Positions 48,070 to 60,800 of a DNA stretch of 64,000 nucleotides are shown here, piece after piece (within the stretch, counting starts at the first letter, position 1; the number at the start of each line of letters is the position of its first letter). The stretch comes from Gnetum montanum (lineage: Eukaryota; Streptophyta; Gnetopsida; Gnetales; Gnetaceae). The notes beneath the pieces were generated by a model. It was not told the DNA's origin. It saw nothing but the letters and a program-made list of their open reading frames with translations, and made no database searches. The stretch spans positions 101,261 to 165,260 of the forward strand of contig MNCI01003664.1 in assembly GCA_015680685.1 (NCBI GenBank), written 5' to 3'. The position numbers and the translations under genes are program-made.

Positions 48070-48989
48070 TGAAACACCTCAAAAAATGCAAAGTCATTCT
48101 TGCTTCACCAGGCTTGCAATTCGTGCAGCACCATGACAGTTCTTTGGGAGGAGAATGTTCTGAGTTTAGGCTAGCTAGTTTGGAAAATTATCTACTTTAG
48201 GTGAAGACAAGCTCTACGGGTCATCCTACCTATCCACCTAAGTAGCCTGCCAAGCCGACAACCTGCTCAAAAACAATGTGTGGAGTTAGCAGCAGCATTC
48301 TCGATGCACGAAATAGTTCGGAAAGTTTTCTAAGTCATGAAGTCTACTACACTACGCTACGCCTCACTATGTAGCATAGCAGGCTTTAGAAGATGATTAC
48401 AGAATGAAGTGCGACACTACACTATGCTACATAATGTAGTGTAGCATGGCAACAGCTTCACCACCAGTTCCCCACACCCAATCTTGAGTCCTTCAACAAT
48501 GTCCCTTTCCATCAGGAAGTAGTGGACCATGTCTGCTGCTTTACTACACTGAGCTACAAGGTGAAGTGAGGTGTAGCAATACTATGGAAGAGACAGAAGG
48601 CAGCTCAAATCGCAGAATCAACAAGTTTTCAAGTCTCATGGAAGAAAAGTTCACAAATTGATAAAGTTTTCATGACTAAGGCCAGTTGCTATGCTATGCT
48701 ATGCTATGTAGCATAGCAGGCATGCAACACATATGTAGCAGAATGCATGACAAGATGCTACACTATGCTAAGCATGCTACGCTATAAAGAACAGCAGGGA
48801 ATGCAGGTGGTTGTGCGATATCAATGCACTTCACCTAATTGGACCATTGGCACATGTCTCTAGATGCTGATGGTGAAATTATGGTGTGGCAAGCTCATAG
48901 TTATGGCATAACAGACTTGCATTACAATGGTCATGCAGGTCCAATGGTCATACATGGCACATGTGGCACCAGCAAGTCAACGTGGGCCT
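48070..48989 (+). repeat. 5' LTR of element C, first part
   Basis: It starts TGAAACACCTC and shares with A's LTR the GCTATGCTATGTAGCATAGC palindromes and the GTTTTCTAAGTCA segment. It is broken at GGCCT (48985-48989) by a solo LTR. Confidence 0.85.
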
Positions 48990-50659
48990 TGAAACACCAC
49001 AAAAAATTTTGGCTAACACTTGTAGACAGAAATTAAGCTAAGTCATGTTGGTCCTCAGCATGACCAAGCTTGAAAGCCTCAAAAATAGCATCAAACGAAG
49101 TTGAAGCAAGCAAGTAAAAGTTTCCTGGGACCCATAGAAGACTATGATGACATCTGGCATCAAACTTGGCAAATCTTGAGCTCAAAATACTTGGTTTTCA
49201 CTAAGTATGCATCCTGTATGCTGGCCTACACATGCCCAGCGTACAGCAACTTTCGGGGCTCAAAAACTCATCAAAACATGCTAAAGTGGAGTGTCTGGAC
49301 CCCCCAAGACCTTCCCCAGGGTCCCCATCAGGTCTTAGGTACTTGAAAATTGAAGTTTGGGCTCCAAATGATGGTCTCTCATTCCTGTACGCCCGGCATA
49401 TACGCCCAGGGTGCAGCCAGCGTAGTGAGACTTTCGGGCCCCAAAAATGAGTTAGAACATGCCAGAACTGAACTTCTGGACCCTCCAAAACCTTCCCTAG
49501 GGTCCCTAGTAGGTATTTAGCTCTTGAAAATCAAATTTTGGGCTCCAAATGATGGTCTCTCATTCCTGTACGCCCGACGTATACGCCCAGGGTGTAGCTA
49601 GCGTAGTGAGACTTTCGGGCCCCAAAAATGAGTCAGAACATGCCAGAACTGAGCATCCGGACCCCCCAAGACCTTTCCCAAGGTTCTCAATAGGTCTCAA
49701 GCTCTTGAAAATTTAATTCTTGGCTCCAAATAATGGTCTTTCATTCCTCTACGCCCAGCGTATACGCCCAGGGTGCAGCCAGCGTAGAGAGACTTTCGGG
49801 CTCCAGAAACTCCTCTAAATAGGCCAGAATTGAAGGTCTAGACCACCTAGGACGTTCCCCAAGGTCCCCAGTAGCTCTTGGGCATCCAAAAATCAATTTT
49901 TGACCTTAAAATAAAGCATTTTCATGTGTATACACTGGGTACATTTTTGGCTTACGCTGGCATGCTATACGCTTACGCTGGCATGCTATATGCCCATGTT
50001 GGCGTCCTGTACGCTGGCGTGCTATACACTGGACAGTTGTAACATATCTTGCACCTGGTCAATGCACCACCTATCGTCCAACCTGAGTCTACTGTTGAAA
50101 CCTGTATAAAATCCCAATTTTTTCACAAAATCTGGGGGTTGGCAAAAATTTGAGAGCAGGCCAAAGACATTTACGCTGCGCACCAGAGCTGAAACCCTCT
50201 TACGCTGAAAGCCCTGTATGCTATGTACACAGTCTCTATGATTCACCTACTGTGCAAATCCACTGAGTGATCCCTGCATCCACCAGGGCTTTTCGTCCGC
50301 CTTGTGTTCGTCACAACTGCGTTAGACCGGTGCACTGTATTCTGACTCTGTAATACCACTATTCACAGTTTACGTTAATTTCTTGCATGTTTACTGTTTA
50401 CGCTCGTTTACATTTACGCCCTGTCATATCTGTGCTGCCGTTTATGCCCGTTTATGCTGTTTACGCATAACCCAGCGTATAGCACTTCGGCATACGTGTG
50501 GGTAAATCCTTGTCTGATCCACGTGCGGACCACCCAAGGTGCTCTGCCTTCATGCATTCTAGTTTGTCCTCAGGCAAAGGTAGAGTCTTTTGTGCGTGTC
50601 CTGCGATTCCACAGTCTCTGTTTCTTTCTAGTCGGTGACCGACGATTTCAGGTGGTAGA
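48990..50659 (+). mobile_element. Solo LTR of the B-like subfamily
   Basis: It runs from TGAAACACCAC to GGTGGTAGA with perfect GGCCT duplications at 48985-48989 and 50660-50664. TATA box TATAAAA at 50105-50111. It is longer than B's LTR because its U3 holds an internal tandem repeat. No internal region is present. Confidence 0.9.
49160..49920. repeat. ~180-bp tandem repeats inside the solo LTR
   Basis: GGGCTCCAAATGATGGTCTC recurs at about 49358 and 49538 and, with changes, at 49715. Each unit also has TACGCCCAGGGTGCAGC and CGGGCCCCAAAAATGAGT. There are about four units counting a diverged first one. Confidence 0.8.
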
Positions 50660-50664
50660 GGCCT

Positions 50665-51375
50665 GGGGCATGTGGCATCCAAACTACCCCTTGTAAATAC
50701 CTTGACAAACAACATTCAAAGGGTTCAAATTTTTTCCAACAAGTAGCATTTAGAAAGTTCGAAGATTGTCCAAATTCTTCAAATTTTCCTCTCTCTGGCA
50801 CTCAAGTTCTCTTCCCAACACGTTGTAACACTGAGCATTGTAAGATTTCTATTTGACACTACAAATAGTTACCATTTTTAGCTAGCATTTTGTTCCACCC
50901 CCCTTGTCTACCACCTTGGTAGAATCCCTGCATTATCAGTGCCCAAAGGCCATGCCCAAGCGCACAACCTATTTTGCTCTACACGTCTTGGTTACTCTCA
51001 GGATCTCTACGCTCCGCCACGCTGTGCAACCAACTGTATCCACCCTAATAGAGCAAGCTTGTAGCTTCAGAGTGATGCATTTTTCTAACCATATTTTACT
51101 TTGTTTCCTACTTATTTTTGTGTTTCTTTACACTATTTTCTTTTTCTTCTTTGTCACTTTCAAGCATTACTCTATATTTTTGTTCTTTTTTTAAAAATAT
51201 ATGTTGCAAAAGGCTATATAGATGCCGATTAAGTCCCTGTTTGATTGACCAGACCAATCAGGGTGCCCTGTATCCACACATACCCAGCATGGCCCTCCTA
51301 CGGGTACGGGGTCAAAACTGTCGTGCCTGTCGACCCCTCGGTGTTTTCCAGCCATCGATATTTTCGGTCGCTACA
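50665..51375 (+). repeat. 5' LTR of element C, second part
   Basis: It continues the C LTR after the solo LTR (GGGGCATGTGGCATCCAAAC, compare A near 8932) and ends TCGCTACA. The TATA position reads TTGTAAATACC, a decayed box. Confidence 0.85.
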
Positions 51376-51381
51376 ATTTTC

Positions 51382-51399
51382 TGGAACTATAAGGAGGGC
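51382..51399 (+). other. Primer binding site of element C
   Basis: TGGAACTATAAGGAGGGC matches the tRNA-Asn site with changes of the C-to-T or G-to-A type. Confidence 0.65.
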
Positions 51400-52039
51400 C
51401 TTTTGGTGCTTTTTCCATGTGTTACAATAGTTCTATGAGCCTTCTGCACCCTAATATGCACAAGCATAAATGTAACATCCTTTTGCAGTTGTTTGCGCTT
51501 TGTGCGGTGTAGATCGGTCACCTCGACGGTTCCTCAGGAGCCTTAGAGAACACAAGGCCTCTGATCACTAGCTAACTAGCTCATTTTAAAGAAGCCTTCC
51601 ATGCATTCTATACCCCATCTCATGTGGTACAGGATGGTTGCTTCGATGGTCCCTCTGGGATCCTGTGATATCCAAAGCCTTTGATCACTAGTTAGCTTGC
51701 CCATCCTATGGTAGTCTTGCATGCGTTCTGTACCCCATCTAGCATGGTACAGGTTGATCGCTTCGATAGTTCCTCTGGAACCCTATAAGACTTAAAGCCT
51801 TCTTGGTTGCCAGTTAACTAAACTCGTCTTATGGTAATCTTGCACATGCTCTGTACCTCATCATGCACTAGTGTAAATGTGACACTGTTTCATAGTTGTT
51901 TACACTTTGTGTGGTGCAGATCGGTTGCCTTGACGGTTCCCCCGAAATCTACAAGACGTAAAGCCTTCTTCTTATTTTTTGCTATTTTCCAGTTTCTTCA
52001 TTCATTCGCACTCTTTCGTATAAATTTTTTACTTTTTTG
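51400..52039 (+). repeat. Leader of C, about four tandem units
   Basis: Units contain GGTAGTCTTGCATGCGTTCT, then GTACCCCATC, a TTGCTTCGATGGTYCC-like segment and AAAGCC. The region is homologous to the A leader with more copies. Confidence 0.65.
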
Positions 52040-52154
52040 CATAACTGCTACCAATGCCTTCAATGTAGAAGTTCCCTTTAACGTTGAAGACCCCACCACG
52101 GTTCAAGGCACTACTCGTGCTGAACAACTATTGAATCTGACGCTGGAGGCATGT
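52040..52154 (+). pseudogene. gag start of element C, interrupted
   Basis: It matches A's first gag codons (EVPIMVQGTNSAEKALNPML region) until it is cut by minus-strand LTR D at 52155. No intact ATG is obvious at the aligned position. Confidence 0.65.
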
Positions 52155-53867
52155 TGTAGCAACAAAAAATGTTAATGGCTAGAAGAATGTTGGGGGTAGG
52201 TGGATGTGATAGTTCTAACCCCGTATGCATGGGAGGGTGGTGCTAGGTGTGTGCGGACACGGGGTGCCCTGAATGGTCTGGTCGATCAGACAGGGACTTA
52301 CATTGGTGTCAATATAGCCTTTTGCAATGTAAATAATGTGAAACGAGATAGTGCTTATGGGTAAATAAAGCAGGAGAGAAACTATAAAAATGTAACAGTA
52401 ATACAAAATAATGCTTAAAGATGAAAAAAATAGAAAATAATGCAAAGAAACAAGATAGTAAATGGGAAATAAAGTAAAGTATGATTAGAAACATGCACCA
52501 CTCCAAAGCTACAAACTTGTCCAGTCAGGGTGGATACAATCGACTGCACAGCACGATGGAGTACAAAAATCTCGAGAGTAACTAGGACGTGCCGAGCAAA
52601 AAGAGCTATGCTCTTAGATGCGTGTTCATGTACAAACAATACGGGGCTCTACCAAGGTGGTAGAATGGAGACAAGGATCTCTCACCGGTTGAGAGAGGGT
52701 CACTGTTTATAGCTTTAGAAAAATGACTTTGATATTACAATGCTTGAGAGAAGGGAGATCTTTGTTTTACAATTTCAAAGTTCCCACCACTTGGAAGCCG
52801 TTTGCTTCAAGAAAGATGCAAACTCTTTTGCAATTGCCAAATTGTGGGTACCTATAAAAATTATTGACCTGTTATATGCTGTTTGCCAGGATATTTATAG
52901 GGCTGAAGGTAGGCAGAAAGGGGTGGTTTTTGAATGATGCATGGCACAGGCTTAGCTTGTCTTACTGGCACCACTTGAGTCATCTATGACTATTAGGCCT
53001 ACAAGACCATTGTGATGCGAACTTGCCATGCAATAACTAAGATCCTATCATGCTGTAATCGCACCGTCGGTGTCTAGGGACGTGTGCCAATGGTCCGATT
53101 AGGTGGAGTGCATTGATGTCATGCAACCACCTACATGCCTTGCCGTGCTTTGTGACGTAGCATTCTTGGCATAGCACAACATCTTGTCACGCATTCTATT
53201 TGTTACATGCTTGCTACACTATGCTACACTACGTAGCGTAGTGTAGCGTAGCAACTTGCCTTAATCGCAAGAGTTTCACTGATTTGCAAACTTTCTCTTG
53301 CGATGCAAGTCTTGCGAACTTTGTTGGCTCCACCTTTCGAACTGGCTTCTATCTCTTCCACAGGATTACTATGCCTTGCTGTGCCATGTAGCTCAGTGTA
53401 GCATAGTAGCAGACATGGTTTGTCGCTTCTTGACAAAAACGGAAATCACTACAGAACTCAGAATTGGGCGAGGTGTGTAGGTAGTGAAGTTGTTGCCCTG
53501 CTACGCTGTGTGATGTCGCATAGCATAGCACTTCATTCTGCCATCGTCTTCTAAAGCTTTCTACGCTACATAGCGTAGCATAGCGTAGTAGGCTTCGTGA
53601 CTTAGAAAACTTGCTGAACTGTTTCTTGCGCATCCAGGGTGCTACTGTCGATTCTACACGTTGTTCCTAAGCAGGCTATCAGCTTTTTAGGCTATTTTGA
53701 TGGGCAGGCAAGATGGTATAGAATCTATCCATGCTCAAAGTATAAAATTTTCCAAACTGGTCAACCTGGACTCAGAACGTTCTTCTCCCAATGAACTGCC
53801 ATTATGCTATGTAGACTACAAGATCCTGGTGAAGCAAGGATGACCCCGCATTTTTTAGGGTGTTTCA
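52155..53867 (-). repeat. LTR of minus-strand fragment D (3' LTR)
   Basis: The plus strand begins TGTAGCAAC and ends TAGGGTGTTTCA, i.e. TGAAACACC...GCTACA in reverse. Reversed TATA box TATTTATA is at 52893-52900. The adjoining polypurine tract identifies it as a 3' LTR. Confidence 0.85.
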
Positions 53868-53883
53868 TTGGCCCCTCTTTGTC
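53868..53883 (-). other. Polypurine tract of D
   Basis: The minus strand reads CGACAAAGAGGGGCCAA against the LTR start. Confidence 0.8.
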
Positions 53884-54765
53884 GACGTCTAGAGAATAGG
53901 CTCGATGCACGTCAGCAAAGAATACAAAACACCACAGTAGGCGAAATGCTAAGGTTGTCGCTTGGTGAGTGCTGAGATGTCACTTGGCCATGCTTAAGAG
54001 TGTTGCATGGGTTTTGCGATGATTAAGGCAGAGAGCAAAGATGATGTTTAGCCGTGTTCCTCATCGGAGTGCTCTGAGGGGCTCGTTTGCATTTTCATCT
54101 TTGGCTGGCCTTGTTCTTCAACCTCCTGTAGGCAAGTGTCCCCTCTGAAGGATGAGTTGCATTACATCTGTGGAGGGCCAATGACTTCCCTATTGCAGCC
54201 TTCCACACAACGAGCTGTGTTACACATGTGCTAGAATTTTCACTCTGAAGTAGCTGAGCTAGTCGAGGCACTCACTTCACGACACTATAACGTTTTCTGC
54301 TGTAGTAAGATGCGCTTTAGGGGAAAAGGTCTTGCTGGCTGCTAGCATTGTTGTTACTCTTGGGCATTGTTGCTGGTGTGAGATGCCCAAAGCAGGGAGG
54401 CCAACAGTGTTCTTGGCAGTGCCGGCGTGGGGGAGCTGACCTCCAAGGTGCCAGGAGCTATTGTGGATGTGGATGCACTGGAATTGCCACCAAAGGAATG
54501 TGTGCTCAGTTCAACTATGGGATCAGCTGCCACATAGCTGAACATTGCATGAGCCAAAACCTTGGTGGGGAACTGAAAAGCAATAATATTATGGCTATGC
54601 CACAATACTATCAGCACCTCAGAAGTCGGAATGAGCTCAAGAACTACCATTAGGGTGATGGGTCGTGCCAACAGTATGTTTGAAGGGCCTGTGTGATATC
54701 ATAAAATGTCTTCGAAGGGTCATCATGACACTAATGGTGGTAGTGCGTATGCCCTGAACCGTGTT
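53884..54765 (-). mobile_element. 3' untranslated region of D with conserved small frame
   Basis: It is homologous to A 23960-24880 in reverse. Minus frame 54354-54671 (105 codons) aligns with A 24050-24379 without large gaps. The homology stops near 54765, where plus-oriented element F begins; integrase and everything upstream of D are absent. Confidence 0.6.
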
Positions 54766-55995
54766 CTCCTTTCATCGAGAACTACATCCTGGAGATGCTC
54801 TTTAAATTTGGCATAGGCCTCAGAAGTGCCGATGGCCTTCATAAACATCTCATAAAAGAATGCCTCCATAGCAGCGTCTTTATACAACCTTCGATGGGTT
54901 TCATTTTCTAGCTTGTATGTATATTTGTGATCCCTTTGGTTCTTCCCTTATTCGAAGACCTTGGCGCTAATGTCCTTCATATCTTAGCACTTTTGTGCTA
55001 GAAAATCCATTTGCATCTGTTGTTCGATTATTTTGCGGGTGGATTCTACATTCTGACAGATGACAATCCAAAACCTGGTGTAGTCATCTATAGCCCTTTG
55101 CAAATCAATAGGATCAGGATTACGGTTTATGAAGAAATTGATCCTTGACTTGAGGTTCTCTACCTCGATGACCAGTTCCACCTCTCTCTGCTCATCCTTG
55201 TGGGCCCATTTTCATAGTTCCTCGTTGGTATGTATACATTCCCATAGAGAGCATACTTTAGTCATGTCAAACGAGAGTGTGGGCACCACACCAATCTCTA
55301 TAGGTCAAGCCAGGTTCCACCTGAGCTGAGAGGCTATTCAACATAGAAAGTGCACCAATCACATTAACATGAAATAAACCAATACGTCCAAGAGTTTCAG
55401 AGTAGCAGCATAGGGGCTATCAACACTCCTACTTACCCGCACGAGGATCCACCTGCTGAAGGAGTTTAATCATATGATCAACAAGCCCCTAAAAAAATGT
55501 AAACTTGTCAGGGACTTTAGCCCATGACTCCATCTGAGGTGGAGGAGGTCCTGAGACATCAGCAGTAGCACTTGTTACACGATCAAGCATGTCAACAATG
55601 GCTAGAATGGACTACAGTAAGGCACATCCAAAGCCTGAACTCACCAGCATCCAATTGCCATCTTGTTTCTTGCTAGTGCAAGACAATCATGGTAGGTTCG
55701 ATAGAAGCCCCAGCCAAGTCCATAGAAACTCCTACCTCATGCGCTGGTGCTTTTCCTTTCAGGAGGGCAACATCTTTTTTATTTCGAGGAGGCATCTCTT
55801 CGTTGGTAGGAAGAGGCTCCCTAATAGCAAGAGCCCCTACCCTGGAGACAAAAGCTCCATTATTCCTAGCTGAGGCCCTCTCTTCCAAAGCTAGGGCCCT
55901 CATGTCTTTATTTGTTGTCCACGTTTTGAGGGCTGACACTTCCTCATCACCTTCTTCTTCATCTTCTTCTTCTGCTACCCGCAAAAGGGTATACA
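54766..55995 (-). pseudogene. Antisense spliced gene, copy F, partial
   Basis: Coiled-coil exon, then introns with 3' site GAATAG and 5' site GTAAGT (near 55334-55436), and 3' site GTAACAAG with 5' site GTGAGT (near 55574-55643). Next comes the Glu-rich exon (AEEEDEEEGDEEVSA), whose splice acceptor follows GCGGGTAG. All sites match those of A. The copy is cut at its left end by the D junction and at its right end, inside an intron, by the E LTR. It may be the continuation of element C beyond insertion D. Confidence 0.7.
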
Positions 55996-56489
55996 TGAAA
56001 CACCGTTGAAAATTGAGAGTCGGCCTCAGGCAAAGATTCGCAATTCAAGCAAGGGCACATCTTAGCATTTCAGAGAGGTGGGGAGTAAGACAGAGCAACG
56101 TCAAGAGGCGCGCAGCATCAAAGCCGCAACCTCCTGTACAGATTCCTAATCTTTCCATGATTTTGCTGTGCACACTATAGCATGATGACACTCAGCGTGA
56201 TAAGTGTTCTGACATAGCCCGGCATTAAAAGGATAGTTGTTCAGCACAAGGAGAAGCTTACACAGCGTAATATGTGACTTCTTGTGTATTTTGCTAAGCC
56301 TTTTTGTTTAAGGACAAGTTTACGCTCTATCACGCATGGAAACATAATAAGCGTAATAAGCTCCAAGATAGTCGAGGGCAGAGTCCAGCGAAGCACAACA
56401 GTTCGACGCTTTTTCTCGCAACGCATGAATGACTTGTCTTTACACTCATTACGTGGCAGTGCGTACCATTGCGTATGTTATCATTAAGT

Positions 56490-56640
56490 TACACATTGTT
56501 TACGCTTCATCACGCACAGCTGCGTAGTGAGCGTAAATCACACATTGTTTACGCTTCATCACGCGCAGTTGCGTAGTGAGGGTAAGTGGCACATTATTTA
56601 CGCATGGTTACGCACAGCTGCGTAGTGAGCGTAAAAAAAT
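56490..56640. repeat. ~50-bp tandem palindromic repeat in the E LTR
   Basis: Three units of ACATTGTTTACGCTTCATCA then CGCACAGCTGCGTAGTGAGC occur here. Each contains a hairpin-forming TTTACGC...GCGTAAA pair and an inner TGCGTA. Confidence 0.8.
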
Positions 56641-56883
56641 TTTGAGCTTATTGTTTTCTACATCAGATTATGCTCATGCACGCAATACAACGCGAATGAG
56701 TGTAATACAGCCTGAAGACAATTGAAGAACACTCAGCATGTACCTGCTCTTCACACGCACAGCACGCAAACGAGCATGTTGTGCGTAGTCACAGTCTGAC
56801 TTAAAATGATCAAGTCAACGGGACCCGAAACATCTGGGACCCACGTCATCAGGGTTGTGCCTTTTTCACAGAGAGTCGTAACC

Positions 56884-56891
56884 TATAAATA
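56884..56891 (+). promoter_or_regulatory. TATA box in the E LTR
   Basis: TATAAATA followed by TCTC is in the same context as in A and D. Confidence 0.75.
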
Positions 56892-57595
56892 TCTCAGTTG
56901 ACAAAGATATAGGGGTTGGAAAAATTAGAGAAGCAAAAGCATATTTCTGAGCACCAGAGCATCTAGCACTTTGGAGCAGAAATACAGAGAACAACGCTTT
57001 GGCAATCGTGGAGATTATCACCTTACAGCTGAAGCAGAGTACAGTCTGTCTTAAGCACCGGTGACAGGAGTAACCGTTCGGTTGAAAAGACTCTATCAAT
57101 CAGAAACAATTGATCGATAGACGTCAAAGCTTGGCTGGCCTTGCATCTCAGCTTTAGCCCACGAGGTAGATCGGACTTCTGTTTAGACCGTTTTGCTTGT
57201 TCTTTTGTGCCTGTTTCACATCTTGTAATCGGGGATTCCCCAGTGCAATTTCTCATACGAAATATACAGTTTTTTTTAGTCAAAGCGCAGATCTTGAAGC
57301 TACGTGCTTCCCGTATGTCAGCCTCCGTTTATCGTGTTTAGCATTATCTTCGTTGCAATCCGTCTACATCGTTTTCCCCTCTTTTTACGACTCCTCGAAA
57401 CAGATCACTTTCTTTCCACGCAATTTTCATTGTTTTACTGACCTGTAAGTCCCTGTCAGATCGACAAGACCGTTCAGGGCACCGTGGATTCGTTTTTCCA
57501 GCATAGCCCTCGCGCGGATCCGTGGCTAAAACTGTGTACGCTGGAACTTCGGTCGGTATTTCCAGCTGTCGACGTTTTCCATCGCTACAGTTTTC

Positions 57596-57612
57596 TAGCG
57601 CTAGAAGGAGGA
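57596..57612 (+). other. Primer binding site of element E, tRNA-Asn
   Basis: TAGCGCTAGAAGGAGGA is the cleanest copy of the site, with one change in the leading TGG, 6 bases after the LTR. Confidence 0.8.
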
Positions 57613-57836
57613 CCTGGACCTCTAATCCGAATATTTTGGGTAGCCCTGGTAGCGATCCATACCCTAAGACTATAGACGTGATACCTCTAAGGAAGTCTAC
57701 GGTCTATCGTGTGGTATAGATCGGTTGCAAGGACGGTTTCTTTGAAATCCTACAGGGTAGAAAGCCTTTTGTGCCTTTTGTTGCTAGCCTTTTTCTTTTA
57801 GATCCCATTACCAGTCACCGTTGACTTCGTAGATCA
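57613..57836 (+). other. Leader of E
   Basis: It holds one unit of the leader repeat (ATCGTGTGGTATAGATCGGT, then AGAAAGCC) before the gag start. No gene. Confidence 0.6.
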
Positions 57837-60800
57837 ATGGATTCCTTTTACTCAAACACAACCGCCATGGGCACTACTGATCTAGGTGTTGTGCCTATGA
57901 ATCCTACGGTGGTCACAGGACCAGCTCCTGGTGCAACGGGACCTCAGGGACCATTGCGCCGTTCATTAAGGCTTCAGGGGAAAGAGCCTATATTCACGAT
58001 TATAACCCCTGAAGAATACAATTTCATATGCATTAAGATCCAGGCGAGGCTGGCTCTTAGCCGAGCTGAATTGGAGGCGAAGCGAAACTTTGAGGTGCTC
58101 CACCGAGGGGGCTATGACTTTAAGCCGACAGCCTACGACATAATCCCCTTGATCGAGCACCAACACGAGCTTATCGCACAGTTGGTCATGGCCAGAGGCC
58201 AGACTTCACAACCTGTGGTAGAGCCCCAGTGTGAGGAAGAGGCAGAGGACGAACTCGTGGCTCTCTCGGAGCATTCGTTCCATACTCTGACACCCCACAC
58301 ACAAGTAAATTCGTCGTTCCCTTTCAACGGAGAGGCAGCCTCTCTGGACTCAGCCATGACCGCCCAGACGTAAATCCCTGTCCTTTCATAGGCCAATGCG
58401 TAGCCATCTGGGTTGCAAACACAACAACCACCCCATAACGCCAGAGTGGGTCCGTCACACCAGGTAATTAGTATTTCGGCGGTGGCCCCAGCAACCGCCG
58501 CCCCTCATTTTATCCATTAGGTGCAAGCTCATACTGTACCGATAACTCGTTCAGCGTAAATGTTCCCGCCTCCACCAAATCAGCCAAATACCACAGCTGT
58601 ACCACAGCAGACCTTTATCCAATATCCCGCAACAAGTTAATGGATCAACCCTGCTACACAACACCATCCGTCTGGGGTGTATGGTGCACAGCCTTCGGCC
58701 GCACCTGCAGCACAACTTTCGCAGGTGTTTCCTCAATATACTTACCATTATCTTGCGCAGCAGGCAAGTGTTGACCGCTCATCTCAGACCAGTGGATGGT
58801 GGTCTTCGTAGGCCCCCCAGCTTGTGGGAATCGCTGCTCCACCAGCGGTTAGCCAACCACCCCCAACATTCCAGTTTCCTAGGGCCGCCCTCCCAGTCCA
58901 ACCTCCTGTGCCTGCTGCGCAGACACCTCCGTGAACAGGTCTAGACCAAGCTTTCCAGCTTATCCAGATGCTTACCGAGGAGGTTCGACATCTTAAGACC
59001 ACTGGATATGATACCATTCAGATCATGGACTTCTATCAGGACGATCCAATCAATCCAGCGGTCCCCGTGCTATCGTTGCCACCAGGGATGTCCCTCCCTC
59101 ACTTTACCAAATATAATGGGGAGGGAGATACCAACACTCATCTAGCCACCTTTAGATCTAAATCTTTGTTGTTACAGCAGTGGCCGCACACTCTAATCCG
59201 AGTCTTTGCTATGTCATTAACGGGTAAGGCTTTAGACTGGTATAGAGCTCTCCCACGCTCTTCCATTTCAACCTTGGAATAGCTGCTGACTCAATTTGTG
59301 ACCCGTTTCAAGTACAACCTGAAGCCGAAAGTCACGTTGGAATAGCTTATGGGGGTGAAACAAGACCCACTCGAGCCAGTCCAAAAGTTTATACAACGTT
59401 GGAATGCTACCTTGAATGAGATCTGTGAACCGATCGCGGACTCCCATCTATTGGCTATATTCAAGGGATCAGTCAACGACTTTATTAAGTCGAAGCTATA
59501 TTATCTTTCCCCCGGCAATATACATCAGGCCTTTGCCCAAGTCTGAAGCATCCAAGATGCTGCGGAGGCTAGCAAAGACCCGTCATATGTCGCCTACAAA
59601 AACGCACACAACAAAGCCAAAGACAAAGGCAAGGCAGCGACGACGACAGTAGCTGCGCTGACTGAGAATGCAAAAAACAAGAACAAGAAGGCGCCTACAA
59701 CACCGCCCCCTGAGGCCATGGCTAGTGCTGGCACCAACCAAACCACAGCTACCCCCAACAGTTCCCCCCAGCCAAAGCTGAATTTTGAGTGTAAAGATCG
59801 TTCAAAGTATGCGGCTTTACCTGTAAAACATTCTGAATTGCTGAAATAACTATTAGCAGCAGGACACATTCAAACTAAGAAAGTGTCCGAGGAAGCCCTG
59901 AAGCGTCACAGATGTAACTGTGAACTCCTGAAGGATCCTTCTTTAGCTCTGCCTAACGAACTAGCAGTTCCGAGATCTTTCAGGCTGGACCGCTTCTGTG
60001 ACTACCACCAGATGTGTGGTCATGACACGGATTACTGCTGGGTGTTGAAGGATGACATTCAACGCATGATCGACGAAGGTCATCTAAAACTAGACAGCAG
60101 TAACCCTACGCGTCCGGAAAATCAAACATTGCATGTATACAAGGATCTGTTGAATGCAAGTTACGATCCTTATACAATCACTGTAGTGAGCACGGACAGT
60201 GAGCGTAAGGGACCGCCAAAATAGCCTTTTGTTTTGTGCGTGCCCGCCAGCTCACCAAGGGGGTCAACTACTTCTTCGGCAGCCAGTGGGGTCTCACGGC
60301 CACCGTTTATCATACGGGCACCTTCTTAAGTGCGTCCTCAGTTGCATGATAGTACCCAAGCCGCGGCTTCCTCTGCGCCCATGCCGAGAGCGCCCTTTAT
60401 TATTAGGACGCCAAAACCGCAGGCGGCTCCTCTCACGCAGGGGCAGACCTCTAGCCAGCGTCACCAACCATCGCCTCCCGAGCGAAAGGAGGAGAACACC
60501 GCAATTAACGCAACGAAAGACCACCCTACGCTCGGCTTCCCTAAGCCCAGGCCTCTGGCCTCTATGCCTATGTCTATGCCCCAAAAGCAGGCTAAAGGTA
60601 CAGAAACGCAGCCACCTTCTCTTGGCAGAAAAAAGAACCCTCCCACTGACACCACTCCACCCCGAGAGATCTGTCTTTTGGGCCGAATGGAGGAGGACAA
60701 GGGAGATAAACAACCTTGCCGAGAGAAGGATCTCCTCGATGCGTTTACGCAGGTCAAGCAAGCTCTCAAACAAAAGAACACAACGTTGAGCTTGTATGAC

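Larger units (their letters stand above)
55996..57589 (+). repeat. 5' LTR of element E
   Basis: It runs from TGAAACACCG to ATCGCTACA. Left flank ATACA (55991-55995) is the expected target duplication, but its partner is outside the window. TATA box at 56884-56891. Confidence 0.85.

Noticed and set aside
51118-51438. Phe/Ser-rich frame across the C LTR end
   Set aside because: It crosses the LTR border and primer binding site, so it is not a gene.
60199-60789. 196-residue plus-strand frame overlapping E gag-protease
   Set aside because: It overlaps the gag-protease frame with the VHVDDG protease motif and has Arg/Pro-rich shadow composition.
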